From Ilumatobacter fluminis (GTDB lineage Bacteria; Actinomycetota; Acidimicrobiia; Acidimicrobiales; Ilumatobacteraceae): DNA of 64,000 nt. The position numbers and the translations under genes were made by a program. The notes under the pieces were generated by a model that was given only the letters and a program-made list of their open reading frames with translations, ran no database searches and had not been told where the DNA came from. The stretch spans positions 2,574,001-2,638,000 of the forward strand of contig NZ_SOAU01000001.1 of assembly GCF_004364865.1 (NCBI RefSeq), given 5' to 3'. Of this stretch, positions 17,253 through 25,083 are shown in pieces. Numbering within the stretch: position 1 is the stretch's first letter; the number at the start of each line of letters is the position of its first letter.

Positions 17253-19637
17253 GTGATCGCCGAATCGCTCGCTGGCAAGCGCATCGCCATCACCGGCTCG
17301 ACCGGGTTCGTCGGAACGGCGCTCGTCGAGCGCCTGCTCCGCAGTGTTCCCGACTGTGAGCTGGTCCTGCTCGTTCGTGACGGCAAGCGCACCAAGGCCG
17401 CCAAGCGCGTCGAGAAGGAGCTGCTCCGCAACGACGCCTTCGACCGACTGCGCGAGCAGTACAACGGGCCCGACTCGACCGAGTCGTTCACCGACATGAC
17501 CGCACGCCGGATCACCACGATCACCGGCGACGTGTCGAGCGACGGTCTCGGCCTGGACGACGACGACCGCCGCACGTTTTCGACCGCCGACGTGGTCATC
17601 CACTCGGCGGCGACGGTCTCGTTCGACTCACCACTCGACCGGGCGGTCGAGATCAACCTGCTCGGCCCGGTTCGCATCGCCCAGTTGTGTCACGACCTCG
17701 GCGTGACGCCGCACCTCGTCGCCGTCAGCACCTGCTACGTCGCCGGCAACCGTCGCGGCAAGGCCCCCGAGGTGCTCGTCAGCGACGGACCGTTCGACAT
17801 CGGGCTGTCGTGGAAGGCCGAGGTCGACGCCGCCCGTCGCCTCCGCAGCGACAACGACGCGCTGAGCCGCCAGCCCGACCAACTCGCCCGCTTCCGCAAG
17901 GAAGCACGCACGGAGCTCGGCGCCGCCGGCGCCCCGGCGCTCGCCGCCAAGACCGAACAGCTCCGCGAACGCTGGGTGCGCGACCAGCTGGTCGAGGCCG
18001 GACGGTCGCGCGCCGCCAGCGTCGGCTGGCCCGACGCCTACGCATTCACCAAGGCGCTCGGCGAGCAGGCGCTCACCGACACGGTTGCGAGTCACGGCGG
18101 CGACGTGCCGGTGTCGATCGTCCGCCCCTCGATCATCGAGTCGGCGTGGGCCGAACCGCATCCCGGCTGGATCCGCGGCTTCCGCATGGCCGAGCCCGTC
18201 ATCTTGTCGTACGCCAAGGGGCTGCTCAGCCAGTTCCCCGGTGTTCCCGAGGGCACGATCGACGTGATCCCGGTCGACATCGTGGTGAGCGCCATCATCG
18301 CCGTCGCCGCCGTCGGACCCGAGGCCGCTCCGCCGATCACCCAGGTCGCGTCGGGCGGCATCAACCCGCTCACCTATCGCATGCTGATCGACTACGTGAG
18401 CACGTGGTTCGGCGAGCATCCGTTGTACGACCCGAAGGGCCAGCCGATCGTGCTGCCCGAGTGGCGATTCCCCGGACGCGGCAAGGTCGAAGGCGAACTC
18501 CGTCGCGCCAACCGGGTGCTCGGATGGAGCGAGAAGACCCTGCAGGCACTGCCGCTGCGCGGCAAGCAGGCCGAACTCGCCGCCACGATCGAGACCCGCC
18601 GCGCCGAGGTCGAGGCAGCGACGCAGTACGTCGAACTGTACGGCCTCTACACCGAGTGCGAGGCGATCTACCAGGTCGACAACCTGCTGGCCGTCGACCG
18701 GATGCTCGACGACGTCGACCACGAGGTCTTCCAGCTCGATCCGCGCATCGTCGACTGGGAGCACTACGCCACCAACATCCACCTGCCGGCGATCGTGCAG
18801 CACGCACGTGTGAAGACGACGCCCGGCAAGTCGCGCTCGACCGACCGCATGGTCCGGCTCCGCAAGCAGGTGCTCGACCCCAAGCGGCACGTCGCCGCGT
18901 TCGACCTCGAGAACACCCTGATCGCCTCGAACGTCGTCGAGAGCTACTCGTTCCTCGCGACGCGCCGTCTGAACACGCCCGAGCGGGTTCGCTACGTGTT
19001 GCGCACGTTGTCGGAGGCACCCGGGCTGCTGCGGATGGACCGCCGCGACCGCACCGACTTCCTGCGCCACTTCTACCGCCGGTACGAGGACGCTCCGATC
19101 GAGCAGATCGAACTCGACGTGCAGGCGATGATGCACGAACTGATCCTCACCAAGAGCTTCCCCGAGGGCATGCGGCGCGTACGCGAGCACCGAGCCGCCG
19201 GCCACCGCACGGTGCTGATCACCGGAGCGCTCGAGTTCAACGTGGCGCCGCTCAAGCCCCTGTTCGACGAGATCATCGCCGCCGAGATGACCACGACCGA
19301 CGACGGCCGCTACACCGGCGAGATGAAGTCGGTCCCGCCCACCGGCGAGACACGAGCCCAGCTGCTCGAGGACTACTGCGCCGCCGAAGGGTTCCGTCTC
19401 GACGAGTGCGTGGCGTACGCCGACTCGTCGTCCGACCTGCCCCTGTTCGAGGCCGTCGGCTTCCCCGTCGCCGTCAACCCCGAGACCCGGCTCGCCACCA
19501 TCGCCCGCAAGCGCGGCTGGCTCGTCGAGCACTGGTCGAAGGCCGATGGCGCACCCAAGCCGCTGCTGCCGATCGGGCCGATGCTGAACGACCGTGAACG
19601 TCGCCGCCGGTTCGTGTCGAGCGGAGGCGGACGATGA
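17253..19637 (+). CDS. fatty acyl-CoA reductase (male-sterility type SDR) fused to HAD-IB phosphatase
   Basis: About 794 residues. N-terminal extended-SDR/acyl-CoA reductase domain: ITGSTGFVGTALVERLL binds NADPH, and YAFTK supplies Tyr and Lys of the active site; it extends to about 480. The C-terminal HAD-IB domain begins around 540 with motif I FDLENTL (Asp551; the usual second Asp is Glu553), includes ITGA and ends with the acidic motif ADSSSDLPLFE. The reductase class makes fatty aldehyde or alcohol from acyl-CoA. GTG 17253 is preferred; GTG 17235 lies inside the operator. First gene of a four-gene operon; its stop overlaps the next start. Confidence 0.87.
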   Translation: MIAESLAGKRIAITGSTGFVGTALVERLLRSVPDCELVLLVRDGKRTKAAKRVEKELLRNDAFDRLREQYNGPDSTESFTDMTARRITTITGDVSSDGLGLDDDDRRTFSTADVVIHSAATVSFDSPLDRAVEINLLGPVRIAQLCHDLGVTPHLVAVSTCYVAGNRRGKAPEVLVSDGPFDIGLSWKAEVDAARRLRSDNDALSRQPDQLARFRKEARTELGAAGAPALAAKTEQLRERWVRDQLVEAGRSRAASVGWPDAYAFTKALGEQALTDTVASHGGDVPVSIVRPSIIESAWAEPHPGWIRGFRMAEPVILSYAKGLLSQFPGVPEGTIDVIPVDIVVSAIIAVAAVGPEAAPPITQVASGGINPLTYRMLIDYVSTWFGEHPLYDPKGQPIVLPEWRFPGRGKVEGELRRANRVLGWSEKTLQALPLRGKQAELAATIETRRAEVEAATQYVELYGLYTECEAIYQVDNLLAVDRMLDDVDHEVFQLDPRIVDWEHYATNIHLPAIVQHARVKTTPGKSRSTDRMVRLRKQVLDPKRHVAAFDLENTLIASNVVESYSFLATRRLNTPERVRYVLRTLSEAPGLLRMDRRDRTDFLRHFYRRYEDAPIEQIELDVQAMMHELILTKSFPEGMRRVREHRAAGHRTVLITGALEFNVAPLKPLFDEIIAAEMTTTDDGRYTGEMKSVPPTGETRAQLLEDYCAAEGFRLDECVAYADSSSDLPLFEAVGFPVAVNPETRLATIARKRGWLVEHWSKADGAPKPLLPIGPMLNDRERRRRFVSSGGGR

Positions 19638-20818
19638 AGGCGCTCCAGATCCGGCGTTCGGCCGGCAAGTTCGGCCTGGCCCGCGTCGCGTCCGCTGTCG
19701 CGCCCGCCACGTCGGCTCGTATCGGGCCGCTCGAGTACCGCACGATCGACGATCCCGAGTGCCCCGGCGACGGATGGCACCGGGTGCAGACCCGCCTGGC
19801 GGGCATCTGCGGCTCCGACCTGTCACTGGTCGAAGGGCACGCCTCCACCTACTTCGACGACTACGTCAGCTTTCCGTTCGTGCCCGGCCACGAGGTGGTC
19901 GGCGAACTCGACGACGGCACTCGTGTGGCGATCGAACCGGTGCTCGGCCATGAGGCCCGAGGGTTCGCGCCCCCGTTCGAGGGCGCCTCACCCGGCGACG
20001 GTGACGACTACGCACACCTGGCGACGGGCCGGCTCGAGCCCGGTATCCAGACCGGCTTCTGCTGCTCCACGGGCGGGGGCTGGGCACCGTGGTTCTGGGC
20101 ACACGAGACGCAGCTGCACCGCCTCGACGACGCCATGCCCGACGAGCGCGCCGTCCTCATCGAGCCGATCGCCGGTGGCGTGCACGCTGCGCTGCTCGCC
20201 GCCCCCACCATCGCCGACGTCGCCGACCCGATCGTGGCCGTGCTCGGCGCCGGCACGATGGGGCTCGCCGCGATCGCCGGACTCAAGCGGTATCTGCCGA
20301 ACGCCCACGTGATCGTCGGCGCCCGGTACCCGCACCAGATCGCACTCGCCACGGCGCTCGGCGCCGACGAGGTGGTGCAGGCGAGCAAGCTCGACCGGGC
20401 GGTCCGCCGCGCGGCCGGCTGCCACATCATCGGCGGCGTGCTCAGCTCCGGTGCCCATGTCACGATCGACGCCGTGGGCAACAGCGGTTCGATCACCGAC
20501 GCACTCCGCATCACCCGGCCGCGCGGTCGGGTCGTGCTGCTCGGCATGCCGGCCGAGGTGCGCGTCGACCTCACCGGGCTCTGGCACCGTGAGACCGAAC
20601 TCAAGGGCGCCTACACCTACGGCACCGAGACGCTGCCCGATGGCAGCACGGCTCGCACGTTCGATCTCGCGATCGACACCGCGAACCACTACGAGGCCGA
20701 ACGACTGCTGTCGGCCACCTACCGGCTCGACGACCACGTCGATGCCCTGGCCCACGCCGCCGAAGCCGGCCGCCGTGGCGCCGTGAAGATCGCCTTCGAC
20801 CTCCGAGGAGACACCTGA
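19634..20818 (+). CDS. zinc-type medium-chain dehydrogenase
   Basis: 394-residue alcohol dehydrogenase-like protein. Catalytic-zinc ligands are placed as Cys59 (AGICGSD), His86-Glu87 (PGHEVVGE) and a following Glu177 (LIEPIAGG). The Rossmann motif is VLGAGTMGLAAIAGLK. The structural-zinc cluster of four cysteines usual after the PGHE motif is absent; in its place is a segment with only CC in GFCCSTGGG. The ATG overlaps the preceding stop (GATGA), implying coupled translation. In context it probably oxidises or reduces the alcohol/aldehyde handled by the acyl-CoA reductase, but this is inferred only from the operon. Confidence 0.85.
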   Translation: MKALQIRRSAGKFGLARVASAVAPATSARIGPLEYRTIDDPECPGDGWHRVQTRLAGICGSDLSLVEGHASTYFDDYVSFPFVPGHEVVGELDDGTRVAIEPVLGHEARGFAPPFEGASPGDGDDYAHLATGRLEPGIQTGFCCSTGGGWAPWFWAHETQLHRLDDAMPDERAVLIEPIAGGVHAALLAAPTIADVADPIVAVLGAGTMGLAAIAGLKRYLPNAHVIVGARYPHQIALATALGADEVVQASKLDRAVRRAAGCHIIGGVLSSGAHVTIDAVGNSGSITDALRITRPRGRVVLLGMPAEVRVDLTGLWHRETELKGAYTYGTETLPDGSTARTFDLAIDTANHYEAERLLSATYRLDDHVDALAHAAEAGRRGAVKIAFDLRGDT

Positions 20819-20819
20819 C

Positions 20820-22409
20820 ATGCCCCGTCCTGGATTCGTGCTCGACGTCGACAAGTCGACGCCGCCGGTGCTGTTCTGGCGCGGCGAGGGGTTCAGCCTC
20901 GAGAAGCTGCCCGCCGACCGCAGCCGCATCATCTATCCCGCCGAGCCCCTCCCCGGTCTCGACGACCCCGACGGCCACATCCGCGATGCGCTGCTGAACC
21001 CGCACGACATGGAGCCGCTGCCGGCCCTGCTGCGTCCCGACATGAAGCTGACGATCTGCTTCGACGACGCCAGCCTGTCGCTGCCGAAGATGCGCCGCCC
21101 CGACATCCGCCAGCGGATCATCGAGGCCGTTCTCGACCACGCCGCCGAGGCGGGCGTCGACGACATCCACATCATCGCTGCGCTCGGCCTGCACCGCCGG
21201 ATGCACGACTACGAGCTCCGCCACGTGCTCGGCGACCGCATCTTCGACGCGTTCCACCCACGTGGCCTGCTGTACCAGCACGACGCCGAAGATCCCGACA
21301 ACCTGGCGGTGCTCGGTGAGACCGACCACGGCGAGGTGCTCGAGATCAACAAGCGGGTCGCCGACAGCGACCTCGTCGTCTACGCCAACGTGAACCAGGT
21401 GGCGATGGACGGCGGGTGGAAGTCGATCACCACCGGCTTCGCCTCGTACCGCTGCCTCGCCAACCACCACACGCCGACCCACCTCCAGGAGACCAAGAGC
21501 CTGATGGGTCACCGCGACCACTCGGCGCTCCACAAGAGCATCTGGCGGCTCGGCAAGGTGCTGCGCGACAACGGTCCGAAGATCTTCCAGGTCGAGACGT
21601 CGATCAACACCAACGCCTTCCCCGACACCTTCGGCTTCCTCAGCAAGCGCGAGTGGGAGTGGACGGCGAAGGACCGGGCGCTCTACCTCGCGACCGAGAA
21701 GTCGCTGAAGCGCATGCCCAACCGGGCCAAGCGCAAGATCTTCCACTCGATCGAGGCGCCGTACGAGATGACGAGCGTGCAGGCCGGCTACACGCCGAGC
21801 GTGCACGAGATCACGCTCGAACACGTCTACGAGCAGCATCTCGTGCCGGTCGAGGGCCAGACCGACATCCTCACGATGGGCATCCCGTTCATCTGCCCGT
21901 ACAACCCCGAGGGCATCATGAACCCGATCCTCGTGATGTGCATGGGGCTCGGCTACATGTTCAACATGTACCGCAACAAGCCGCTGGTCCGTGAGGGCGG
22001 TGTGATCATCATGACGCACCCGACGTACCGCGAGTTCAACCCGGTGCACCACCCGAGCTACATCGACTTCTTCGACGAGGTGCTCGCCGACACCACCGAC
22101 CCGGTCGTCATGGCCGAGAAGTACGAGAAGAAGTACGCCGAGGACGAGTGGTACAAGCACCTGTACCGCACCGGCAACGCCTACCACGGCGTGCACCCGT
22201 TCTACGCCTGGTACTGGGGCGCACATGGACAGCAGTGGGCCGGCAAGGTCATCATCGTCGGCGGCGACGCCCCGACCGTGCGCCGCCTCGGCTTCACGCC
22301 GGCGAGCACGATGGACGACGCCTACGAGATCGCCACCGATGTCGTCGGCCGCTCCCCCAGCATCTCCCACCTCCACGTCCCCGGCGTTCTGGTCGCCGAC
22401 GTCCAGTGA
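20820..22409 (+). CDS. LarA-like (DUF2088, lactate racemase N-terminal) protein
   Basis: 529 residues. The N-terminal region matches the LarA/DUF2088 fold: FDDASLSLPKMRRPDIRQRI corresponds to the conserved D-x-T/S-R-P region, and HIIAALGLHRRMHDYELRHVLG to the A-x-G-x-H-R signature of that family. LarA uses a nickel-pincer cofactor made by LarB/C/E; none of those is in the window. The C-terminal half (from about 300) is family-specific, rich in Tyr, Trp and His (HGVHPFYAWYWGAHGQQW). It begins one base after the dehydrogenase stop. Function is unknown; epimerisation or hydride transfer on a lipid-linked hydroxy acid is a hypothesis. Confidence 0.75.
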   Translation: MPRPGFVLDVDKSTPPVLFWRGEGFSLEKLPADRSRIIYPAEPLPGLDDPDGHIRDALLNPHDMEPLPALLRPDMKLTICFDDASLSLPKMRRPDIRQRIIEAVLDHAAEAGVDDIHIIAALGLHRRMHDYELRHVLGDRIFDAFHPRGLLYQHDAEDPDNLAVLGETDHGEVLEINKRVADSDLVVYANVNQVAMDGGWKSITTGFASYRCLANHHTPTHLQETKSLMGHRDHSALHKSIWRLGKVLRDNGPKIFQVETSINTNAFPDTFGFLSKREWEWTAKDRALYLATEKSLKRMPNRAKRKIFHSIEAPYEMTSVQAGYTPSVHEITLEHVYEQHLVPVEGQTDILTMGIPFICPYNPEGIMNPILVMCMGLGYMFNMYRNKPLVREGGVIIMTHPTYREFNPVHHPSYIDFFDEVLADTTDPVVMAEKYEKKYAEDEWYKHLYRTGNAYHGVHPFYAWYWGAHGQQWAGKVIIVGGDAPTVRRLGFTPASTMDDAYEIATDVVGRSPSISHLHVPGVLVADVQ

Positions 22410-22426
22410 TCGGGCGCTGATCCGTC

Positions 22427-23431
22427 GTGGAACTGCCGAAGCGATACCTCCGAGCCGGGCAACGGTTCGCCGGACGGGCCGAGAACGCCGCCCGCAAGGC
22501 CGCAATGCCGTTGCGGTCGTACGGGTTCCCGTACCGCGCCCCGAACGTGCCGAAAGGCGTCGAGGTGCCCGAGGAGCCGTCGAAGCTGGGCGCCGACTAC
22601 GACACCGAGTGGGCGCGGCGTCCGTTGGCACGCGCGGCGCGCGGCGTGATCACCGAAGGGCCGTTGCGGCTCCTCATCGGTGGCGTCGCGATGCCGGACA
22701 TCACCGGCCTCGACCGCCTCGACTCGTTGAGCAAACTCGAGGAGCCACCGCCGGTCATCTTCGCCCCGAACCATCACAGCCACCTCGACACCGGGCTGAT
22801 GATCAGCGCGATCCCCCGCTGCTGGCGTCGTGAACTCGTCGTGGCGGCAGCGGCCGACTACTTCTTCGACTCGCACTGGAAGGCCGCCATGTCGGCGCTC
22901 GCGCTGAATGCGATCCCGATCGACCGCGAGGTCACGAGCCGCAAGTCGAGCGACATGTTCCGCGACCTGATCGCCGACGGCCACAGCCTGCTGATCTACC
23001 CCGAGGGCGGGCGTTCCCCCGACGGCTGGGGTCAGGAGTTCAAGGGCGGCGCCGCGTACCTGTCGGCCCGCACCGGTGCGCCGGTCGTGCCGGTGTTCAT
23101 CGACGGGACGGGCGCGATCTACGGCAAGGGCATGAAGCGCCCGAAGCCGGGGCGCACCAAGGTCGTGTTCGGCGCCCCGCTCCGACAGGCCGACGACGAG
23201 AACACGCGTCGCTTCAACAGCCGGATCGAGGCAGCGGTGACGCGTCTCGGCGACGAGGCACTGACCGACTACTGGACCGCCACCAAGCGGGCCGCGCAGG
23301 GCACGAACCCGGCGCTCACGGGCCCGGAGTACAACGGCTGGCGCCGCCAGTGGGAACTGGGCGAACGCCGCAAGCTCGGCGCCGCCGGCCTCCGCCGCCG
23401 CCAGAAGCGAGTCTGGCCCGACCTCGGCTGA
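22427..23431 (+). CDS. PlsC-like 1-acylglycerol-3-phosphate acyltransferase
   Basis: 334 residues starting at GTG 22427, 17 bp after the LarA-like gene. Acyltransferase motif I is NHHSHLD (catalytic His and Asp), and motif III is IYPEGGRSPDGWG; VPVFIDG is motif IV-like. These are diagnostic of the glycerophosphate/lysophosphatidate acyltransferase superfamily. Likely membrane-associated and acting on acyl-CoA or acyl-ACP. As last gene of the TetR-controlled operon it suggests that the pathway product is acylated into a lipid. The C-terminus is basic (RRRQKRVWPDLG). Followed by the hairpin array. Confidence 0.88.
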   Translation: MELPKRYLRAGQRFAGRAENAARKAAMPLRSYGFPYRAPNVPKGVEVPEEPSKLGADYDTEWARRPLARAARGVITEGPLRLLIGGVAMPDITGLDRLDSLSKLEEPPPVIFAPNHHSHLDTGLMISAIPRCWRRELVVAAAADYFFDSHWKAAMSALALNAIPIDREVTSRKSSDMFRDLIADGHSLLIYPEGGRSPDGWGQEFKGGAAYLSARTGAPVVPVFIDGTGAIYGKGMKRPKPGRTKVVFGAPLRQADDENTRRFNSRIEAAVTRLGDEALTDYWTATKRAAQGTNPALTGPEYNGWRRQWELGERRKLGAAGLRRRQKRVWPDLG

Positions 23432-23455
23432 CCCCGGGTCACCGTTGCGACCAAC

Positions 23456-24208
23456 GGTCTCGGCGGCTGTAGTCCGACATCCCGAACCCAGGCCGCCGAG
23501 AAACCCGGCTCCTGAGCCAACGCACCGTTCTCGCGGGCTGCCGTCCGGTATCCCGGACCCAGCTCACCGAGAACCGGGGGCATGAGGCCCGGTGACCCCC
23601 CGTCGCCTCACCGCACCCGAACGCCTCGAAGCAACGACCAGCACCTCCGCCACCTCACGACGACCCGAGACCGCATTCCCGCACCAGCCCGATCTCGGCG
23701 GAAGCCGTTGCGCAAACCGCAACGAACGCCCCGAGAACCCTTGCTCCCGGCCCGGCGCACCGATCTCGGCGGCTCTCTTCCGACATCTCGGACTCAGATC
23801 ACCGAGAACCCGCCGGCGACCGAACTCGCTGCTTCCGAGCACACACCCTGCCAACCCACCATCCAGCACCACCGAGCACTCGACCACCCACGATCTCGGC
23901 GGCTCTCGTCCGACATCTCGGACTCAGATCACCGAGAACCCGCCGGCGACCGAACTCGCTGCTTCCGAGCACACACCCTGCCAACCCACCATCCAGCACC
24001 ACCGAGCACTCGACCCACCGATCTCGGCGGCTCTCGTCCGACATCCCGGACTCACATCGCGAGAACCCCGGATCCCGGCCCAGCGCACCGTTCTCGGCGG
24101 CTCTCGTCCGACATCTCGGACTCACATCACCGAGAACCCCGGCACCCGCCTCAACGCTCAGTTCTCGGGGGCTCTCGTCCGGTATGCCGGACTCAGATCA
24201 CCGAGAAC
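23456..24208. repeat. array of eight 48-nt nested-hairpin repeats
   Basis: The 891-bp gene-free stretch 23432-24322 between converging genes is occupied by this array. Copies: 23456-23503, 23527-23574, 23691-23738, 23762-23809, 23892-23939, 24020-24066 (47 nt), 24090-24137, 24161-24208. Each has an outer stem GTTCTCGG / CCGAGAAC (or GATCTCGG at the left) and an inner stem with a 4-5 nt loop. Inner stems differ but still pair: GTCCGA/TCGGAC, GTCCGG/CCGGAC and GTTGCG/CGCAAC. Start-to-start distances are 71, 164, 71, 130, 128, 70 and 71. The 23-nt spacers of the 71-nt units resemble each other (ending GCGCACC), unlike CRISPR spacers. No protein is supported in any frame. Confidence 0.9.
23762..24019. 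repeat. tandem duplication of a 128-130 bp unit inside the hairpin array
   Basis: 23762-23891 and 23892-24019 are nearly identical. Each starts with one 48-nt hairpin followed by an 80-82 nt segment containing ACTCGCTGCTTCCGAGCACA and ending in CACCGAGCACTCGACC. The only clear differences are one base in the first hairpin (TTCCGA for GTCCGA) and the junction (CGACCACCCAC versus CGACCCACC). The near-identity points to a recent duplication. Confidence 0.9.
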
Positions 24209-24322
24209 GGCAGGGTTGCGAACCGGGGCGCCAGAATGCTTGCCCCTCCAGGTGGTCGGCGGCTGCTCGCCGGAACTCGAGCACTCGAACATCGTGCACT
24301 GACGAGCTCGCGCGATCAGTGG

Positions 24323-24973
24323 TCAGCAGCTGCCTTCGGGCGGGATGTTGAGGGTGCTGCCGACGAGGAAGGTGTTCCAGACCGGGTTGTTCAGGTTCGC
24401 GTTGCTCAACTGGTCGACGGTGATGTCGTACTGGTTGGCGACGCGGGTCGGGTTGTCCCCGGCCACGATGGTGTGCGAGCAGCCGGTGCCCGTCGCTTCG
24501 TCGGTGTCTCCCGAGTCGGCGGTCTCGCTCGAGCCGGAGTCGGTCGACGAGTCGGTCGACCCGCCCGACGACGGCGTTTCGCTCGCACCCGGCGCCGCCG
24601 AGCCCGGCGGGATGAGGATGGTGTCGCCCGGCAGCAGCACGTGGTTGATGCCGTCGGTCCAGCCGTTGTAGGCGACGATGGCGTCCATCGTGACGTCGAA
24701 GCGGCCGGCGATCGCCGACAGGCTGTCGCCCGACTGGATCGTGTACGACTGCTCATTCGGCACGGTGCCACCCGCCGGCGTCTCACCGGGGGCGATCGTC
24801 GTGGTGGTGGTCGTCGTCGCCGGAGCCTTCAGGGCGTAGCTCGTGGTCGGCACGTAGTTGAGCGTGTCGCCAGAGCTGGCGGCCTCGCCGTCGGACGAAC
24901 CGCATCCCGAGAGCAGCGCCATGGAGGCGACACCGATCGTGAGCGCGAACGTCGCGCGAGGACTGGATTTCAT
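24323..24973 (-). CDS. lipoprotein with two LysM domains
   Basis: 216 residues. Signal peptide with lipobox LLSGC, a Thr-rich linker (TTTTTTTIAPGE), a first LysM (about 75-122: YTIQSGDSLSAIAGRFDVT ... LLPGDTILIP), a Ser/Thr/Gly/Asp-rich spacer, and a second LysM (about 165-213: TIVAGDNPTRVANQYDITV ... FLVGSTLNIPP). LysM binds peptidoglycan GlcNAc, so the protein is expected to sit on the outer face of the membrane and hold the wall. No catalytic domain. A pair of cysteines (GTGCSH and the C-terminal GSC) may form a disulfide around the second LysM. Confidence 0.9.
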   Translation of the reverse strand: MKSSPRATFALTIGVASMALLSGCGSSDGEAASSGDTLNYVPTTSYALKAPATTTTTTTIAPGETPAGGTVPNEQSYTIQSGDSLSAIAGRFDVTMDAIVAYNGWTDGINHVLLPGDTILIPPGSAAPGASETPSSGGSTDSSTDSGSSETADSGDTDEATGTGCSHTIVAGDNPTRVANQYDITVDQLSNANLNNPVWNTFLVGSTLNIPPEGSC

Positions 24974-25083
24974 GACCGACAGCGTACGGGGTTCGACCCC
25001 CTGAGTGGTGGCACCCTCAGGTACTGCTCAGCCCGGCGTGCCACGGGTCACGCAGACCCGCGACACGCCGTGCCGAGCACCGG

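Noticed and set aside
23456-24208. CRISPR array
   Set aside because: Repeats are 48 nt with irregular distances, spacers are similar to each other or duplicated, and no cas gene is present.
23456-24208. Integron attC cassette array
   Set aside because: No attC core (RYYYAAC / GTTRRRY) at the outer stem, no integrase gene and no cassette genes between repeats.
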